Source: Paraphysomonas bandaiensis
Taxonomy: Eukaryota > Chrysophyceae
Direction: 5' to 3'
Length of the DNA stretch: 64,000 bases
NCBI GenBank assembly: GCA_965644295.1
Contig: CBFFRP010000185.1
Span: forward strand, 62,001-126,000
Within the stretch, counting starts at the first letter, position 1. Every line of letters starts with the position of its first letter. This document shows positions 1 through 13,900 of this stretch, in pieces. The notes under the pieces are model-generated. The model had not been told where the DNA came from. It searched no databases and saw only the letters and a program-made list of their open reading frames with translations. The position numbers and the translations under genes were made by a program.

Positions 1-2
1 GT

Positions 3-3000
3 AAAGCTCTTTATAGAGCGCTGGCATATGTAATTCAGGAATCACCGGGGAATTGTTTTTCCATCAACTTACTTGTTTTGAGTACTAAACAAAAGTGGTC
101 TATATACATTCCTGTTGTTGAGGTATGCGATAATTACACATATCTTCGACGAAATAATATTTATCGAGCAGGATCTTGAGGAACTACTTCGACTGTGGAC
201 TCTCTGCCCGCGTTATAGAAACAAGCGGTTAATTGGTAGTTGGCTTCTGAGTTGTTCGAATGTGGAATTTAGCAGTGATGTCATTGTGCGGACTGAGTTC
301 GACCACTATAGTTTCAGGGAGAAATGTATTACTGCGACGCTGGATTTGATCAACTGCATGGTGGTGAAAGTGCAGTCTGTGATTCGTATGTTTCTCGGCC
401 GAAGACGGGCGATGAAACGGTACAAATACCTTAAAAAAAAGCGCCGTCCCAAAAGAACTACTACGCTGCCCTTTTCACATGCAAACAGCCTTGTCCACGA
501 CAGCATTAGTGTGTTAACAGATATGTCAGCGACGGATTCTCTGGTTATTGGAAGCTCCCTGGATGCTCCTTCAATAGATACTGTGGAGTCACATCAGTCT
601 GAGTCTTCTAGCGGTACAAGGTCAAAACGTATCCCACTCACCGGGGCATCGAAGCGTATCATCAAACGCATCAGCGAGACCGCAAACGCATACTCTTTTC
701 ATCAGCGGCCATCCGCACAACCAAATCATCTATCTCGTAGTGGACTTCAAAGTAAGGGACTAAGTAGGGAGCACTCAACTAGTAGCCAGATATCCGAAAC
801 CCGCTCCCTTGTGGCATCTCAGCTTGAAGTCCTGCGTGATGAGATTGGTAGTGCATTGGTATCGTTTAAGAGTGAGCTAGCGTCAGTTAAGAGTGCTGTA
901 CATGCGAATCGTTCTCCTCCTGCTAGAGAGAGTAATAGTATGGAGAATACAGAACTTGCATATCTGTACGAATCCGAGATGCAGGGGGTTAAGGACATGA
1001 TGTCCGATGTTCTGAGAGAACTCAAAACGCTGCGAGAAAATAAACCTGTGACTGCAGCAAATACTCTAGCTTCCCTACGTACACCACCAGCTGTAAATAT
1101 TGGAGACGATGATATGGACATGAAGAAAATATTATGTAATATGAGTGAAATGAAAAAGCAACTTGATATGCAAGCTGAATTAAGTCAAAATATTTCTTCG
1201 AAACTTGCTGGGTACGATGAAAAGATCTTACAACTGAAAAGTACTCGAGAAAATAATCAACCCCCTTCAGCAAAACCAAGCAGTCGTCAATCAACCCCAC
1301 TTAAACGGGCTAACAGCGAATTGGAATCTGTAAAGACGGAGCTGATATATTATAAAGATAAAGTTCGAGAATTAGAATCAGCGAAGCGGACGTTGACTAA
1401 AGATTTTGAGAGGATGTCCACCACAAAGACGTCAAAGGAAAAGGAGATTCACAGAGAACTTGCAAGTACCAAAGCGATTGTTCAGCAGCTCACTGATGAA
1501 ATAGAGAAACTGAAAGCCAAGCACACTTCAGAAATAGTGCTGGCAACAAAGGACGCACAGGACAAAATAGAATCTTTGACCGAACAATGCAGCAAATTGG
1601 AGTTACGAAACAATGAGTTAGAATACTCCCTGCAATCGCATTTGGATTCTAAAGAATCTTTGGAGAGTGACTTGAAGAAGGCTAAAGATGAACTAGGGGT
1701 GATTAGGCGTCATGATGATAATACGATGTCAAAGCTGTCTTATGAAAGTGAGATCGAACGTCTGAAAAAGATTCTTGAGGAGGTGTCTTCAGATAGAGAC
1801 AGTTACAAAGAAAAGTTTGGGGAATCCTCGGCAGCAAGAATTGCAGATGATAAAGCTATGCAAGAGCTTAAAGCTATGGTAGTATCCCTTCAAATTCAGG
1901 TACTAAATCTTTATTTTTCCCTTCTTTTTTATGTCAATGTGATCAAGGTGAAAGATCAGCGCTCTGAAAATGCCGAACTCAAAGGCGTTGTAGAGAAAAT
2001 GAAAGAAAAGTGCTCGTCGTTAATATCTGCGAACGAAAGTCTTACGTCCGAGTTGACGAAGGCGCGAGACACGATTCAATTTGTGGGCGAGTTAAAGGTA
2101 TGATATGCGTACTCTCTGTGCATACATGAAAACTTTTACGTAACTATTTAATATAGCCAAAAGAGAAAGAAACGACTGACGGATATGTCCAAGAGACTCA
2201 GAAAACGAGTTCTATGGAATATGTATGTTAGATTGCATATTGTTGTACCACATAACACTGGCTTTGCGTCTGTTACATTTGTAGGTACCGGAAGCCCCAA
2301 TCGATGATAATAGATCGGGACCAAAGGTGACAACTTTCGTTCAAATTTGATTATTTCTAATCTAATATTAGGTATCTGTCGATGAGAACAAGGACATGTC
2401 CCATGAAGCCGAAGTGGAAGACACGATTCCAAGTACAGACAACTTGGAGGTATGATATGCGTACTCTCTGTGCATACATGAAAACTTTTACGTAACTATT
2501 TAATATAGCCGAAAGAGAAAGAAACGACTGACGGATATGTCCAAGAGACTCAGAAAACGAGTTCTATGGAATATGTACGTTAGATTGCATATTGTTGTAC
2601 CACATATAACACTTGCTTTGCGTCTGTTACATTTGTAGGTACTGGAAGCCCCAATCGATGATAATAGATCGGGACCAAAGGTGACAACTTTCGTTCAAAT
2701 TTGATTATTTCTAATCTAATATTAGGTATCTGTCGATGAGAACAAGGACATGTCCCATGAAGCCGAAGTGGAAGACACGATTCCAAGTACAGACAACTTG
2801 GAGGTATGATATGCGCACTCTCTGTGCATACATGAAAACTTTTACGTAACTATTTAATATAGCCAAAAGAGAAAGAAACGACAGACGGATATGTCCAAGA
2901 GACTCAGAAAACGAGTTCTATGGAATATGTACGTTAGATTGCATATTGTTGTACCACATAACACTTGCTTTGCGTCTGTTACATTTGTAGGTACTGGAAG

Positions 3001-5825
3001 CCCCAATCGATGATAATAGATCGGGACCAAAGGTGACAACTTTCGTTCAAATTTGATTATTTCTAATCTAATATTAGGTATCTGTCGATGAGAACAAGGA
3101 CATGTCATCGTATAACGTAGAGGTTGTCAAATTATTGAAAGTTATTGAGCATACTCGAGACCCTTCAGTGATACAGGAATGCTTAAGGTCATCACTCAAA
3201 TTCAAGAGTAGTGCGCTAGCGATTAAAACACTTGCTCGTATACACTCCATTATTGCTAGCGTCGCCGGATCCAGACCAGATGCATTCGATGTTGTGGTCT
3301 CTCAACTTTTCCCTGATTTTCGTTCTATATGCTATGTGATGGGCGAATTCTCAGGAATATATGCTGTACAACACCATGGTGTAGAATTATGTGAAAGTAT
3401 TTTAATGTCGGCGTCGTCGCTTGATTGTTCTGAGCAGATGGCAAATGCCGGTGTGCTCACTTCAATGACAAATGTATTAGTTAAATCTGCGAATGACGTA
3501 GAATTATGTATCCGGGCAGCGAAATGCTTGTGCCATATCATTTTAAAGGCTCCTGACTGTAAATTCCGTATACCCATAGCTCCATTCTGCTCATCCTTGG
3601 ACGAACTTCTACACCAACATAGTGGCAATCCGGCATTTTGTACACAAATATCACAACTCGTAGTGGTCATGTCCGCAGACTCGCATGCAGTAATTAGTGC
3701 TATGGGGGAAGCAGGCATTGGTGGTGGGCTTATGAGATGTCTTCAAGCCTGTATGGAAAATGAAGTTGCGTCTATTCATCTGTCACGAGCAGTATTAGGA
3801 CTTATCTCGCACGGCCATGATGCGAATAGGGAGAGAATAGGAACGTCTGAAAATTTTTCTATTGCAATAGCAGCTCTTCGTAGGAATAGATCAGATGTAG
3901 CCGCTTTCAAACAAATAGGGCTACTTATAATTGGCATTGGAGGGAATCGTAGCGATATACTACGCCGGATTCCAATTGAACAGTTTGTACAAACAATCGG
4001 GGAAGTGTTTTCTGAGGACCCACCGGCAAGAAAGGTGCTGAAATCAGCTGTGACCATCGTATATTGTGTCGCTGTGTGCCAATCGCTTAGGAAGCCGATG
4101 ATTGACAACGGATTACTAACGCAATTGGAGAAGTTGGAATACAAAATCCCAAGTAAGTCATTTTGTAAAGCCAGCAGAGCTGCCCGCGCACGGGTCGCTG
4201 GCGAGAACACTGATATGATCATGAGAATTAATTCTTCAGCATCTTCAGTTTCTGAGTTTGACTCCGACTCGGAAAAAAAAATCGTATCTCCTCGTTCTTT
4301 GGGAAAACTCCAATCCCTATCTGAAATTCGTGCTGAAAATTCTTCAAGAAGCTTGGTTGACGTTGAGGAAAAAGAGTGTGCATCTAGCCCAGTGCACGGC
4401 AGTGTTAATAACGATGACAAAATCAATCGTCAACAAAGTGCGACCTCACCGCTGAATGATATATTCAGTTCTATCATGCCAATTAAAGATTTATCCCCTG
4501 ATGAAGAGAGGAAACTGCGTAGAGATATAGGAAAGACGTCCAAAAATGTTAATAAGGAAGAAGCACTCAAAACGATTCAGAATGCCGTACAGCATTTTCT
4601 GATCAAAAAACGCAACAAAAAATTTGCTCGTACTGCTGGGATACGCCTTGCCACATTTTTACAATCTGTTGAGAATACCAGTAATGATGAAATCTTAATA
4701 GAAGCTATGAAAACGGCATTGGAAGTTTCAAGTACTGAACTCGCTTTAAAGGCTATGAAGCGTATTGAAGTCTGTATCAAGGAGGCAAAACGCGCTCAGA
4801 AGCATTCCCCTGTAGCTGCAGAGTTAATTCGACATCCTACAGTTCTCTTGAGTTTCTTGCGTGGTTTCATCAACGATGGTGAAGTCCAGCGTTACGGTGT
4901 CAAAGTGTTGACTGGGTTAACGTACGCGAGTGGTGGCAACGATATTCTCGGAAAAGCTGGTACCTTTCCGTTTTTGTATTTCCTGCTTGGAAAGTTTATT
5001 GAAAATGAAGATGTGTGCCGCATGGGTATTGAACTTGCTATTCGGCTGACAGCAAAGAGCGTATCGAATAGACTTCGTGCTGGACGACGAAATGGGTTTT
5101 CGTTTGTAATCAATGTACTTAAATCACATATTGATAATGTGATAATAGTAGAGAGAAGCTGCCGATATATATGCGGTTGTATCGATAGTGTTCCACAGAA
5201 TCAAGATCTTTTCAGAGATGCCGGTGGCTGCGAAATTCTGCTACAATTATTCATGAAGCACTGCGACAAGATTGCTTCGATCAATCATATTTCTATGACC
5301 ATCATAAACCTTTGTTCTCAGAATAATGTCAAGAATCAGGAGTTTTTCGCTTCTGAAGATTACGTAAGCATGTACTTAAATGTTTTGGTGAAAAGTTCAA
5401 CCAATGATAAGATATACAAGTCAATGTGTATGATGGTATTCGGTCTTCTTACATTTCCTGATGTTTCTGTTCCTCAGCTGGCGAAATGTGACCTTCCTGC
5501 AAAAATTATTTCTATACTTGAATCGAAGATGTCATTGCCTGTTGAAGAAACGAAGGATGTTGTCCGCTCTACAGCGATACTTCTTCAATCTGTATGTAGT
5601 CATGATACTCTTAGAGAACAATTTGCGAGAACTAGTATCGTTGATATATTGACATCTTTGAAGAGTAGTGACTATGATAAGAGCACTCGTCGGAACACTG
5701 AAGTAGCTATAAATAGGATAAAAGGGAAAGATAAAGACCTTAGGTCCTCCAGTGAATTGAGATCCGAATCCATCACGAATCGAAGAACCCTAGTGAAGAA
5801 CTCTGAGTCCACTGAGTTAGTTTAG
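3..5825 (+). CDS. Large IQ-motif / coiled-coil / armadillo-like repeat protein (5' partial)
   Basis: I do not recognise the family. The first codons lie before the window. Exons, all joined at phase 0: 3-122, 169-1899, 1948-2097, then 2157-2222, 2285-2326 and 2372-2449, a second copy of these three (2509-2574, 2639-2680, 2726-2803), a third copy (2863-2928, 2991-3032), and 3078-5825 ending in TAG. About 1,742 residues are visible. An IQ-like calmodulin-binding helix (VQSVIRMFLGRRR) is encoded near 370-410, a long charged coiled coil from about 1300 to 2090, and helical armadillo/HEAT-like repeats fill 3110-4140 and 4620-5690, with a second IQ-like helix (IQNAVQHFLIKKRNKK) near 4570-4620. This suggests a cytoskeletal or axonemal scaffold (inference). 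The 48-bp intron 1900-1947 is free of stops and could be retained. The ATG at 3102 is also a possible start of a separate downstream gene, but the upstream exon enters it in frame. Confidence 0.7.
2098..3105 (+). repeat. Triplicated exon-intron cassette inside the gene
   Basis: Three near-identical direct copies start at 2098, 2450 and 2804 (periods 352 and 354 bp). Each holds three introns and three small exons of 22, 14 and 26 codons. All introns are phase 0 and all exons are multiples of three, so each full copy adds exactly 62 residues without shifting the frame. The third copy diverges inside its third exon just after GACATGTC, near 3105, and runs into the armadillo-like part. Copies differ by only a few substitutions and a 2-bp indel, so the event looks recent. 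Confidence 0.92.
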
Positions 5826-7239
5826 GGCAGTATGGTATATAATCGGAGGTGTTCCTTTGCTTTCGAAAGTTAGACTTAGTGTAGTCTTTATGGGTGGTAT
5901 ATATAAACTAAAACTATTGTTGTAGACATAGTTGTTCTATTATAACTATAAAGCTATATATGTTGCGAAATTTTGGAGAATGTTGTGTTCGGATGAAAAT
6001 TTATCGATACCTGTGAATAAATTCCACTGCTCTGATACCAGATACTGTTACTTAGCAGCTTGGTAGAGTTTTGTTAATGTATGCTACTTAAAACATACAT
6101 GTGTAAATTATGGTATGACGAAATAGATTGCGTAGAAAAGAACTGAGTCCGAAACTCGTTTTTTGTAGATGAAGGAGTGCTGGCAATGTTCAATGTTCTG
6201 ACCTGACAGAGTTTGATAGGGTGGACATGCGTTTGGGTGTCTTACATAGAGTAGTATTGAAATACTTTTTCCTCCTAAGATAGTAGTGGTGAATGTTTTA
6301 TTATTAGCAATATGCGTGTATGAGTCAGGAACTAATGTAGCAAAACAATTTAACTAGCTAGTTCTTAACTCTGATAAATTGCTTTGCTACTTGCTACACC
6401 GCGCTGAAAAAGCACAGATGCAATGCTTTTGATAAACGATGTACCTGCACACGAAGGTAAACTCGATGAAGAGATAGTTGATGATTAGGAAGTCGAGGGC
6501 ATTCGTTTACATAAAGAAAACCAAAAACGCAAGAAAGCACGCATCAAACTGCCAACACGATATTGTTGCATGAAGCATTTGTATAGCACTATCAATGTGG
6601 TGAGAGGTTGTTTAGCATAGCTAGGATTTTCGCAAGCGAAAGATACCCAGACACCGTGAAATGTTGTTGTTTCAGCGTGAAAATTATAGTTCAAAAACTT
6701 TTTTAGTAATAGATTGAAGGCAATTATTGAATGCTTGATTAATAATTGCAATTATTATTGTTGGAATCAGCCACCAATAAACTGTCAATTACTTGTTACG
6801 CAAGCCTATTAACTCTGATATTCCTATATGGCGCTACAAAAGTTGCTTGTCCGTCACCACAAGCACCAAGGTGTAACCACTTTCGCTCTATCACTCAAAG
6901 AAAACCCGTTACAACTACGTGTTGGTTTCACCTATTGCACACTATGAACACACTTAAATTGCACAATATATATTATACATCGTATCACACAGTTATAGCG
7001 ATAGTATACTTCGCAGTTGTGATGCGTATACTTACGATAATAAACGAATCCAAATGAAGTTGCAGAAATAACTTCCCTACCATATCTTATGCATCGAGTA
7101 AGACCTCGTCCGATAGCGTATAAAATGTCTAGTGAGTATGTCAATGTATATATCATTCTGGGATAAAAACTTCTCGATTACTGTTAGTGCAAAATTGAAA
7201 ATTCTGTTTCGACAGCTTTTACAACAGACAACTTAGTAA
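5826..7239. other. Gene-poor spacer with one foldback-element arm
   Basis: This lies between the 3' ends of two convergent genes. I see no convincing exon. The only recognisable item is a lone copy of the dispersed arm sequence at about 6826-6893, in the CAAGCACCAAGGTG orientation, related to the complete element at 26117-26669. The rest is AT-rich. Confidence 0.55.
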
Positions 7240-10200
7240 TTAAAACTTCAAAATCATTTGCACCATATCTTCGAAGGAACCAGTCGTTATCAAATTCTGC
7301 AGACTTGGTATGCCGCTACGGACATCGCGACCACGCATTTTGTGCCAATCCACAAATAAATCCGTTATCAATCCTGTCAAGCGTTCCAGCGATTTCGTCC
7401 GCTGTGAATACTCCTTGCTGCTCATAAGGTTAGTAGAGAATGTAATAAGTAAAATCCCTACCGAATCTTATCTTCGTCACGCAGAATTTCCGCGTACTCA
7501 GGAGATAACCACCTACAGCATATGATTTCATTACAAATGCCCTACAAAATATCAACAAAACCTTAAATCAGACTCCTGCATTGTAATTTCTTGTATAGCT
7601 TCAATCAATGTCATCTTCCGTGACAACGAAAGTTGGTGTTCTAGACGTGCACGTATCTACGACACTTATTGAGTCAAAGGAGTAAACCTCTAGACGTACC
7701 AGTGACAGGAAAGAAAACACGGAGTCAGGGTTTGTAGTTGACTGGTCATCTAATTGAAATCGGCGTGCAGTTGCTAATCGCAAAACATTTTCCTGGTACA
7801 AATTGAATACATCGACACAAAAGTAATTCTAGCCAACCTTCACAATCGCTATCGTGGACACATTCTCACACTCAATTACAAGCTGTTTGCACAAGTAAGA
7901 CAAAATATAAAACGATCAAAACAATACCCCGTTCTTTTTAATCCTCACTATTGCTACAGCCCCAGTGAACACATTGCGAAAAAAGTAACTGGCGAACTTC
8001 TGTTAAAATTCAAGGAGAAACAGCAGCTTCGGAACTTACTTTTCCCCGGTCGAGCTCTCGTCTATCCTGGACGGAACTTCAGGAAATATTGTTGTTATCC
8101 ACTCGTGCAAAATAGACAGCGAAACAGATCCTAGTTTCTGTTAACAAACGATATGCAGTTGAAATCCAACAGTACCTGTAAATTGAATTACGTTCCGTGG
8201 ACGGCGCATCTCTTCCTCGGTCAACGTATGCACTCTCGTCTGTAGTGATAATGGCTTCATGGGGTATCGAATAATCTAGCCCATAGTTCAGTGGACAAAT
8301 AACAATAACGCAATAGCAACCTTTGCAGACTTGGGCTCAGTTGCTGACACCACAGTGACAAGCAAGTCTCCAAATTCACCTTCAGTTGTTCTGATAAAAA
8401 CATTTAAACGGCGCTCTTGGCTTTGGCATCTATGGAGACGGTGAGTACGAATACAGCATTTTCTAAGCATCATCACCTGTAAGTTGCAACGAAACGATAG
8501 TCCTGTCCACCATCTTGAGATGGAGATATAAGGGTCTGTGGCGTAACTGAAACCACAGCCGAACCAACGTCTAATGAGCAGACAATGAGTGAAAACACAA
8601 AAGCTTACAATTTCTTACCAGTGTCAATTAGATCAAGCTGCACTGGAGATCGCAGCACAACCAGGTCTATCGGGGACTACGCACAAACTCAGTCCACGTG
8701 TATTTTAGTCATATCACTGCACACCTGAATTTCAACAGTGAGACAATATGCGGCTTCGTCGGTATTAAGTGTGAATTTGGAGTTAATCGGGAAGTCAATA
8801 AATGCGGCACGGGAATGATCTTGTGTGCTTTGAGAGAACTTTTGCTGAGCTAGGCGATATTTACTCTTTTCTTTATCAACCTGTATTGTCATAACGTATT
8901 AAACATGTACAATAGTCAGCAATCATTACCTTTCCCTTCAGCACGTCTATTTCTTTTTTCAGGTGCTTGATTCGATTTTCGTTATTTACCGTCTGCACAG
9001 ACCGGCCATATGTATCATCCTACTGTGCAGTCAAAATACTTAACAAGATATGAAGGTAATACCGGAGCTCGTTGATGAGTAGGCTCAGAAGTGAATGACG
9101 TAATTCTTCCAGAGTATCCAGCAACAACAACCTTTAAAAAAAGGGTTACCACTCAAATTGATATTATCGGTGCTGGAACCTCGTTAAAAGTGGATGAATT
9201 AACTTTTCCAGCTTCGATGGAGCGGATACTCTCACCTAATAATAACTTAAATCGTGAATAACAAATCATACCGTATGCATACTCACCAAGGTCCCTTGCA
9301 AATGACTTGACAGGATGTGGCGATATCGAGCTTTGTGTAAAAATTTCAAGTCGTCCATCATCTCTTGCAACGATGATTTCTTGATTGCCATCTTGAGTGA
9401 CATCAAATGCCTTCATGCACGTAATCGAAGTCTTACGGTCATCTTGTACTGACCAAAGGCACCTATTCTCGTTACCATCTACCAAAACATTAGAAAACTG
9501 TCCAGTATCACAACCATAAAGAAGTGACGCAGAACCCCTGTACATTTTCGATTCGTCACCGTGCATAGAGCAAATCGCAGTTACAGGAGCGGGAGTGGCT
9601 ATTTCTATGGCGAGGTCCGACCCACTAATAATGCGTACACAATTGTCCTGACACCCTAATACCGCGTCATAATCTGTTTGACGTACAATATATTCCATCT
9701 GCATGGAGTGTATCTGGTCATGACACATATAGAATCCCACATCTGCTCCATTTTCGTACACACTATATATGTATTCACAGGCAGTCCATATCTTTGTATC
9801 CTCTACTTGAAGGTGATTAATGGGCTCTGTTAAAGAAGATGTTAGTTTAAAAAATTCTTTGCCTTTCTTTGTGAAGCCCAGCACTCTCTGTCCATGGCTC
9901 GCAAATATCTAAAAAATCAGTGACTAAACCCAGAAGACCCGAAACAATATAGTTTGAACCTTATCTTTCTTTGTATGAATGCCTCCCACGGTAACCGCTG
10001 ACACAGGCCCATCGAAGAAACAACCGCTGAAGCACACCTGACAATATTATGGTATCACACTGCACACTGACAGGCTGATAAGACCCACCACTGGCTCGCC
10101 CTTCTTGAACTCATAGCAGCCTAGAGTACCCGTATCATCTCCAGTGCATATCTTTTGCTATATATCCATTGACTATGAGTAACAGCACAGCACAGCACGG

Positions 10201-10314
10201 ATAATACACGATCTCTACCTTCTTTTTTTTCCCGAGAGGGAGCAGCTTCACAGTCCCTCGACACGAGATGGGGTCGATCTGAAGCAGGTCAGCTCTTTCA
10301 AACTCAAGATCCAT
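7240..10314 (-). CDS. BBS7: BBSome subunit BBS7
   Basis: BBS7 is a beta-propeller subunit of the BBSome, the coat complex that moves membrane proteins in and out of cilia. The start is ATG at 10314 (MDLEFERADLLQ, like the family's MDL...DYLQ start). Early exons are 10219-10314, 10089-10157, 9960-10037 and one beginning at 9908. The last exon is 7240-7420 and the one before it begins at 7462. Family blocks appear in order: GFTKKGKEFF, then YIYSVYEN, VLGCQDNCVRIISGSD, a DGNQEIIVARDDGRLEIF propeller blade, VVVAGYSGRITSFTSEP, a short coiled coil, KFTLNTDEAAYCLTVEIQ, SAVVSVTP, RYPMKPLSLQTR and the C-terminal LERLTGLITDLFVDWHKM. It therefore runs from end to end and looks intact. About 15 introns are inferred; the middle ones between 7462 and 9300 are approximate. 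It shares a 645-bp divergent promoter with the EF-hand gene. Confidence 0.93.
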
Positions 10315-10959
10315 GAGACTGAGGGTTCAACGGTTAGCTGTGCAGTCTACTATCAGGTCAGCCTTTATAAGCACAACAAACTCTTTTGAATTGAGTGCTG
10401 CTCTCGATCTCCAGCACCTTCATAACATGCAGCAGTTCACGTGTACATATATACACACGTAGACTATACAGAGCTCAGAGTACACACCTCTGTAGGCTGC
10501 TGTATATTAGAACAGACTACAATAGTGCTCCTGCTGATGTCTAGATATGCATCTCGGTCGTTTTCTTTATGAGATATATACGTATACCGTATTCTGTTGT
10601 ATATACAATGGCAGTTGTAACTGGTATACAACTGTATACCGGTATACCACTTCCCTGCTGAGAGTGAAACTTCCTCATTCACGTAGGATTCCTACTAAGT
10701 ATACAGCAGTATACGTATATATATATACGTACCTACCTATACGCACATATATATGGCTGTATGTGTATGTGTATGTTGACATCGTTACTCTCGCTCTCCA
10801 TTAACACCAACACAACAGTGCGAGCATCATCACCTCACAATGCGCACACACACCGCTCCATCATATTTATCTCATCTCATTTAAAGGTCTGTCTAGTAGT
10901 TGGCCCCGTCAATCGAGTCAGTGTGTGGTGTTGTGCGGTAGATATATATATAAGTAACG
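10315..10959. promoter_or_regulatory. Divergent promoter region rich in GTATAC palindromes
   Basis: This separates the starts of BBS7 (-) and the EF-hand gene (+). It contains CTGCTGTATATT at 10497-10508, several GTATAC palindromes between about 10577 and 10720, and TATACAGCAGTATACG near 10700. A pyrimidine/ATATAT-rich stretch precedes the + strand start. The same motif type recurs in other head-to-head intergenic regions of the window. Promoter function is inferred from position. Confidence 0.5.
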
Positions 10960-13900
10960 ATGTTTGGTCCAGTGGGATCCAAGAAGCAGATGCTGGAGAA
11001 TTACCGGCGCAGTGAGAGCACAGGGTCGCCTATTCAGGAGATAGTCCGGCAGGATAGTTCAAAAGTGTCGTATGATTCAGACGATCAGTCGTCAGTGTCC
11101 AGCAGACGGCGTGCTAAAAGAAATCACGTCAGTTCGGTGAGAAATCATCACGAATTGGGTCGTATTTTGCGAGAGGACACTATTGCTGGTTCTGCTGTGA
11201 GAAAGGTTGCGAATGCAGCCGTTCGATTTGTTAAAGAGCGAGACTATGTTCTCATATCAGCATTTGAGACCAGCGCGCTTGATTATAAAAACTTTAGAAT
11301 ATTACTAAAGCGAATGTTTCGTTTAGATTTCACAGACCAGGAGTTCGTGGAAGTATGTGCAATGTTTGACTCAAATGATGATAAAGAAGTTGATGGATCT
11401 GAGTTTATTGTTGTATTTACGATACTATCCAATCTAATGAAGGATGAAACTAGAAGAAAGCAACGTGAACGAAAAGAACGGGATGCTAAAGCATTTCGAG
11501 AGTTAGCGGAGGCCAAAATGAGAAAGAAAAATGCTGCTGCGGAGCAGGTGGTTGATTACGATTTCACTGAGTCTGAGCAACGTAGTGCCCTAAAGAAGAT
11601 TCACCGCGCGGCTGCGAAGTACGATAGGACGCACCATTCCGCAAGGAGTTTAAAAGCCTTTGAAACCAGCACATTGTCACCAATTGACTTTCGGGATAGC
11701 ATAAAGGGTGCGTTCGATGTTTCTGTCACTCCACAAGAACTGGGGGCGCTGGTCATGCATTATAACAACGGTTTGTTTTCGTGTACTAATTTTTCTGTTT
11801 TTGACAATTTTCTAGGAGAGCCAGGCTCCGTGCCCTGCAATGATTTTCTGGTGTCTTTTTTAAGATATGGGTATGAGTATCGAATGCAACACCGTTCAGC
11901 TCAAATTGTCGAAACCCGAACTGCTGAAGAAAAATTGCAACGAGAACATCAGAAAAAAGTTCTATATCAGCTAGAAAGTCTTGAAGAAGTGGGAGTAAAT
12001 TTTGATTTTAGTTCCGAAGAAAGGGCTAGTATGTTAGAAAAGATCAAGGAGGCCGCTGGAAAGTACGACAAAAATCACCCAGCAGCTGTAAGCTTATCTG
12101 GGTTTGATGCGAAGTATTTGTCTCCTGGAGCTTTTCGTCTTACCTTGAAGCGCACGTTTCATATCGATCTCACTGACGGAGAACTCGGCGCTCTGGTGAA
12201 AATGTTTGACAGGGCGAACAATAATACTGTGTGTAACCATGATTTCCTTGTTCATTTCACCCGAGTAGGGTACCAAGTTCGAAGTGAGAAGCGGTCTAAA
12301 CAAATTAAAAAAGAACGAAGTAATCAACAAAAGGAACAAGAGGACCACGAGAAGAAAATTCTTGCTGAATGGAAGCGCGATAACTTACAGTTTGACCCTG
12401 AATGCTATACACCTAAGGATGAAAAGAGTGCCATGATGAAACTGAAGCGTGAAGCGGAGCGATACCACTCTGAGCACGTCTCTGCTCCTGATCTCAGTCT
12501 ATTTAATGGCGCTGACATGAGTATTGCCGAATTTAGAGAAATGGTTAGGCGTCAAATGGGTGTGTTGTTTACGTATCCTGAACTTGCAGCGTTGTTGCCG
12601 TTAATTGGGTCAAGATCAAAACCGAATATGATTAGTACTGCTGAGTTTATGAATAAGTTTAAAGCGATGGGGTGGAAGGAGCGTCAGCGACGAAGAACGA
12701 AACAGTTAAAGCTAATTGCTGAAAGGGAAGAGCAGCGAAAGCTTGAAGTGGAGAAAAGGCGGGAGAAATTGACGAAAATGTTGAATGAAGCCATCGATTA
12801 CGACTATTCTCAGTCTGACATGGACTCAGCTGTGTCGAAAATGACACAAGCAGCGTATAAATATGATAAAAATCACCCCGGTTCGAACAGTTTAGATGCC
12901 TTCATGGGTAGCAGCATGGACCCTGGAGTTTTCAGCCGGATGGTCAAGCATACATTTAATGTTAACTTGACGGGAAAGGAACTTGGAGCTATAATAAGTA
13001 TATATGATGCGGATGGCGATGGTCACATCGATAGTGCAGAATTTCTTAGCAATTTTTTTTTCATGCAAAGGGAATGTAGAAATGCTGTTCGAACTGCTCG
13101 GTTAGAAAAGATTAAGCAGAAAGAAGAGGAGGCAGAGCTGCGAGAGAGAGAAATGGTAAGTGCCTTTGGCCGAATAATAGTAGGTTGTTTCACGGGTATT
13201 TCTAGGAGCGGCAACAGCAGATGCGAATTTCGCGAAAACTTGAACACAATACGGCAGATGAGGAGAGACTGATGGCAAAACTAATTGAAGTCGGAAAAAA
13301 GTTTGCTATTGACAAGTAAGTATATTTTTTGTAATTCGTTATTAATATGCGTACGTAGTGCTTCTTACCTAGAGCCTATTAAAGTATTTAAAGGCCCTGC
13401 GATGACTGCGGCTGCTTTTCAGAGTACCTTTTTTAGGATATTTCTGATGAAGCTATCATTTCCTGAGGTTAGTCTACGCTGTCGAATATACTATATTGTA
13501 ATTATTAACAGATCGGCGCGTTGATGCAAGCTGTCAATTCCAGAATGTATGAACTGCATGTGATGGACGGGAATGGTTTCATTAAAACTTTACAGAAATT
13601 GGGAAGGTGCTGTGAACAAGTATTGTTGGGTAAACTTGATGAGAAAACCATCACATATGACACACTCGCTATACCTGATTCGAAGAGCATGCCATCACGC
13701 AGTGGATCCCCAATATCTGATGGTTCTCGGTCTCCTTTACCCTCAATTATGAGACAGCGTTCGCGAACTGCCCCTCGTCTAGGCAGAGAAGAACTGTTTA
13801 AACGCTCACCTTCGTCAGAAATAAGTTTAGGAGATAGATCGGTGACCAGAGGTGTAGGATCAGACGACACATTTATTTTTTCACGCGAAGGGTTTTACGA

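Noticed and set aside
2098-3105. CRISPR-like direct repeats
   Set aside because: Units are about 350 bp, contiguous without spacers, and contain exons and introns of a eukaryotic gene.
2148-3108. Three similar minus-strand frames (MESCLPLRLHGTC...)
   Set aside because: They are antisense to the triplicated exon cassette and repeat only because the DNA does.
3332-4426. Minus-strand frames of 128 and 216 codons
   Set aside because: They overlap the armadillo-like coding region antisense and show no family features.
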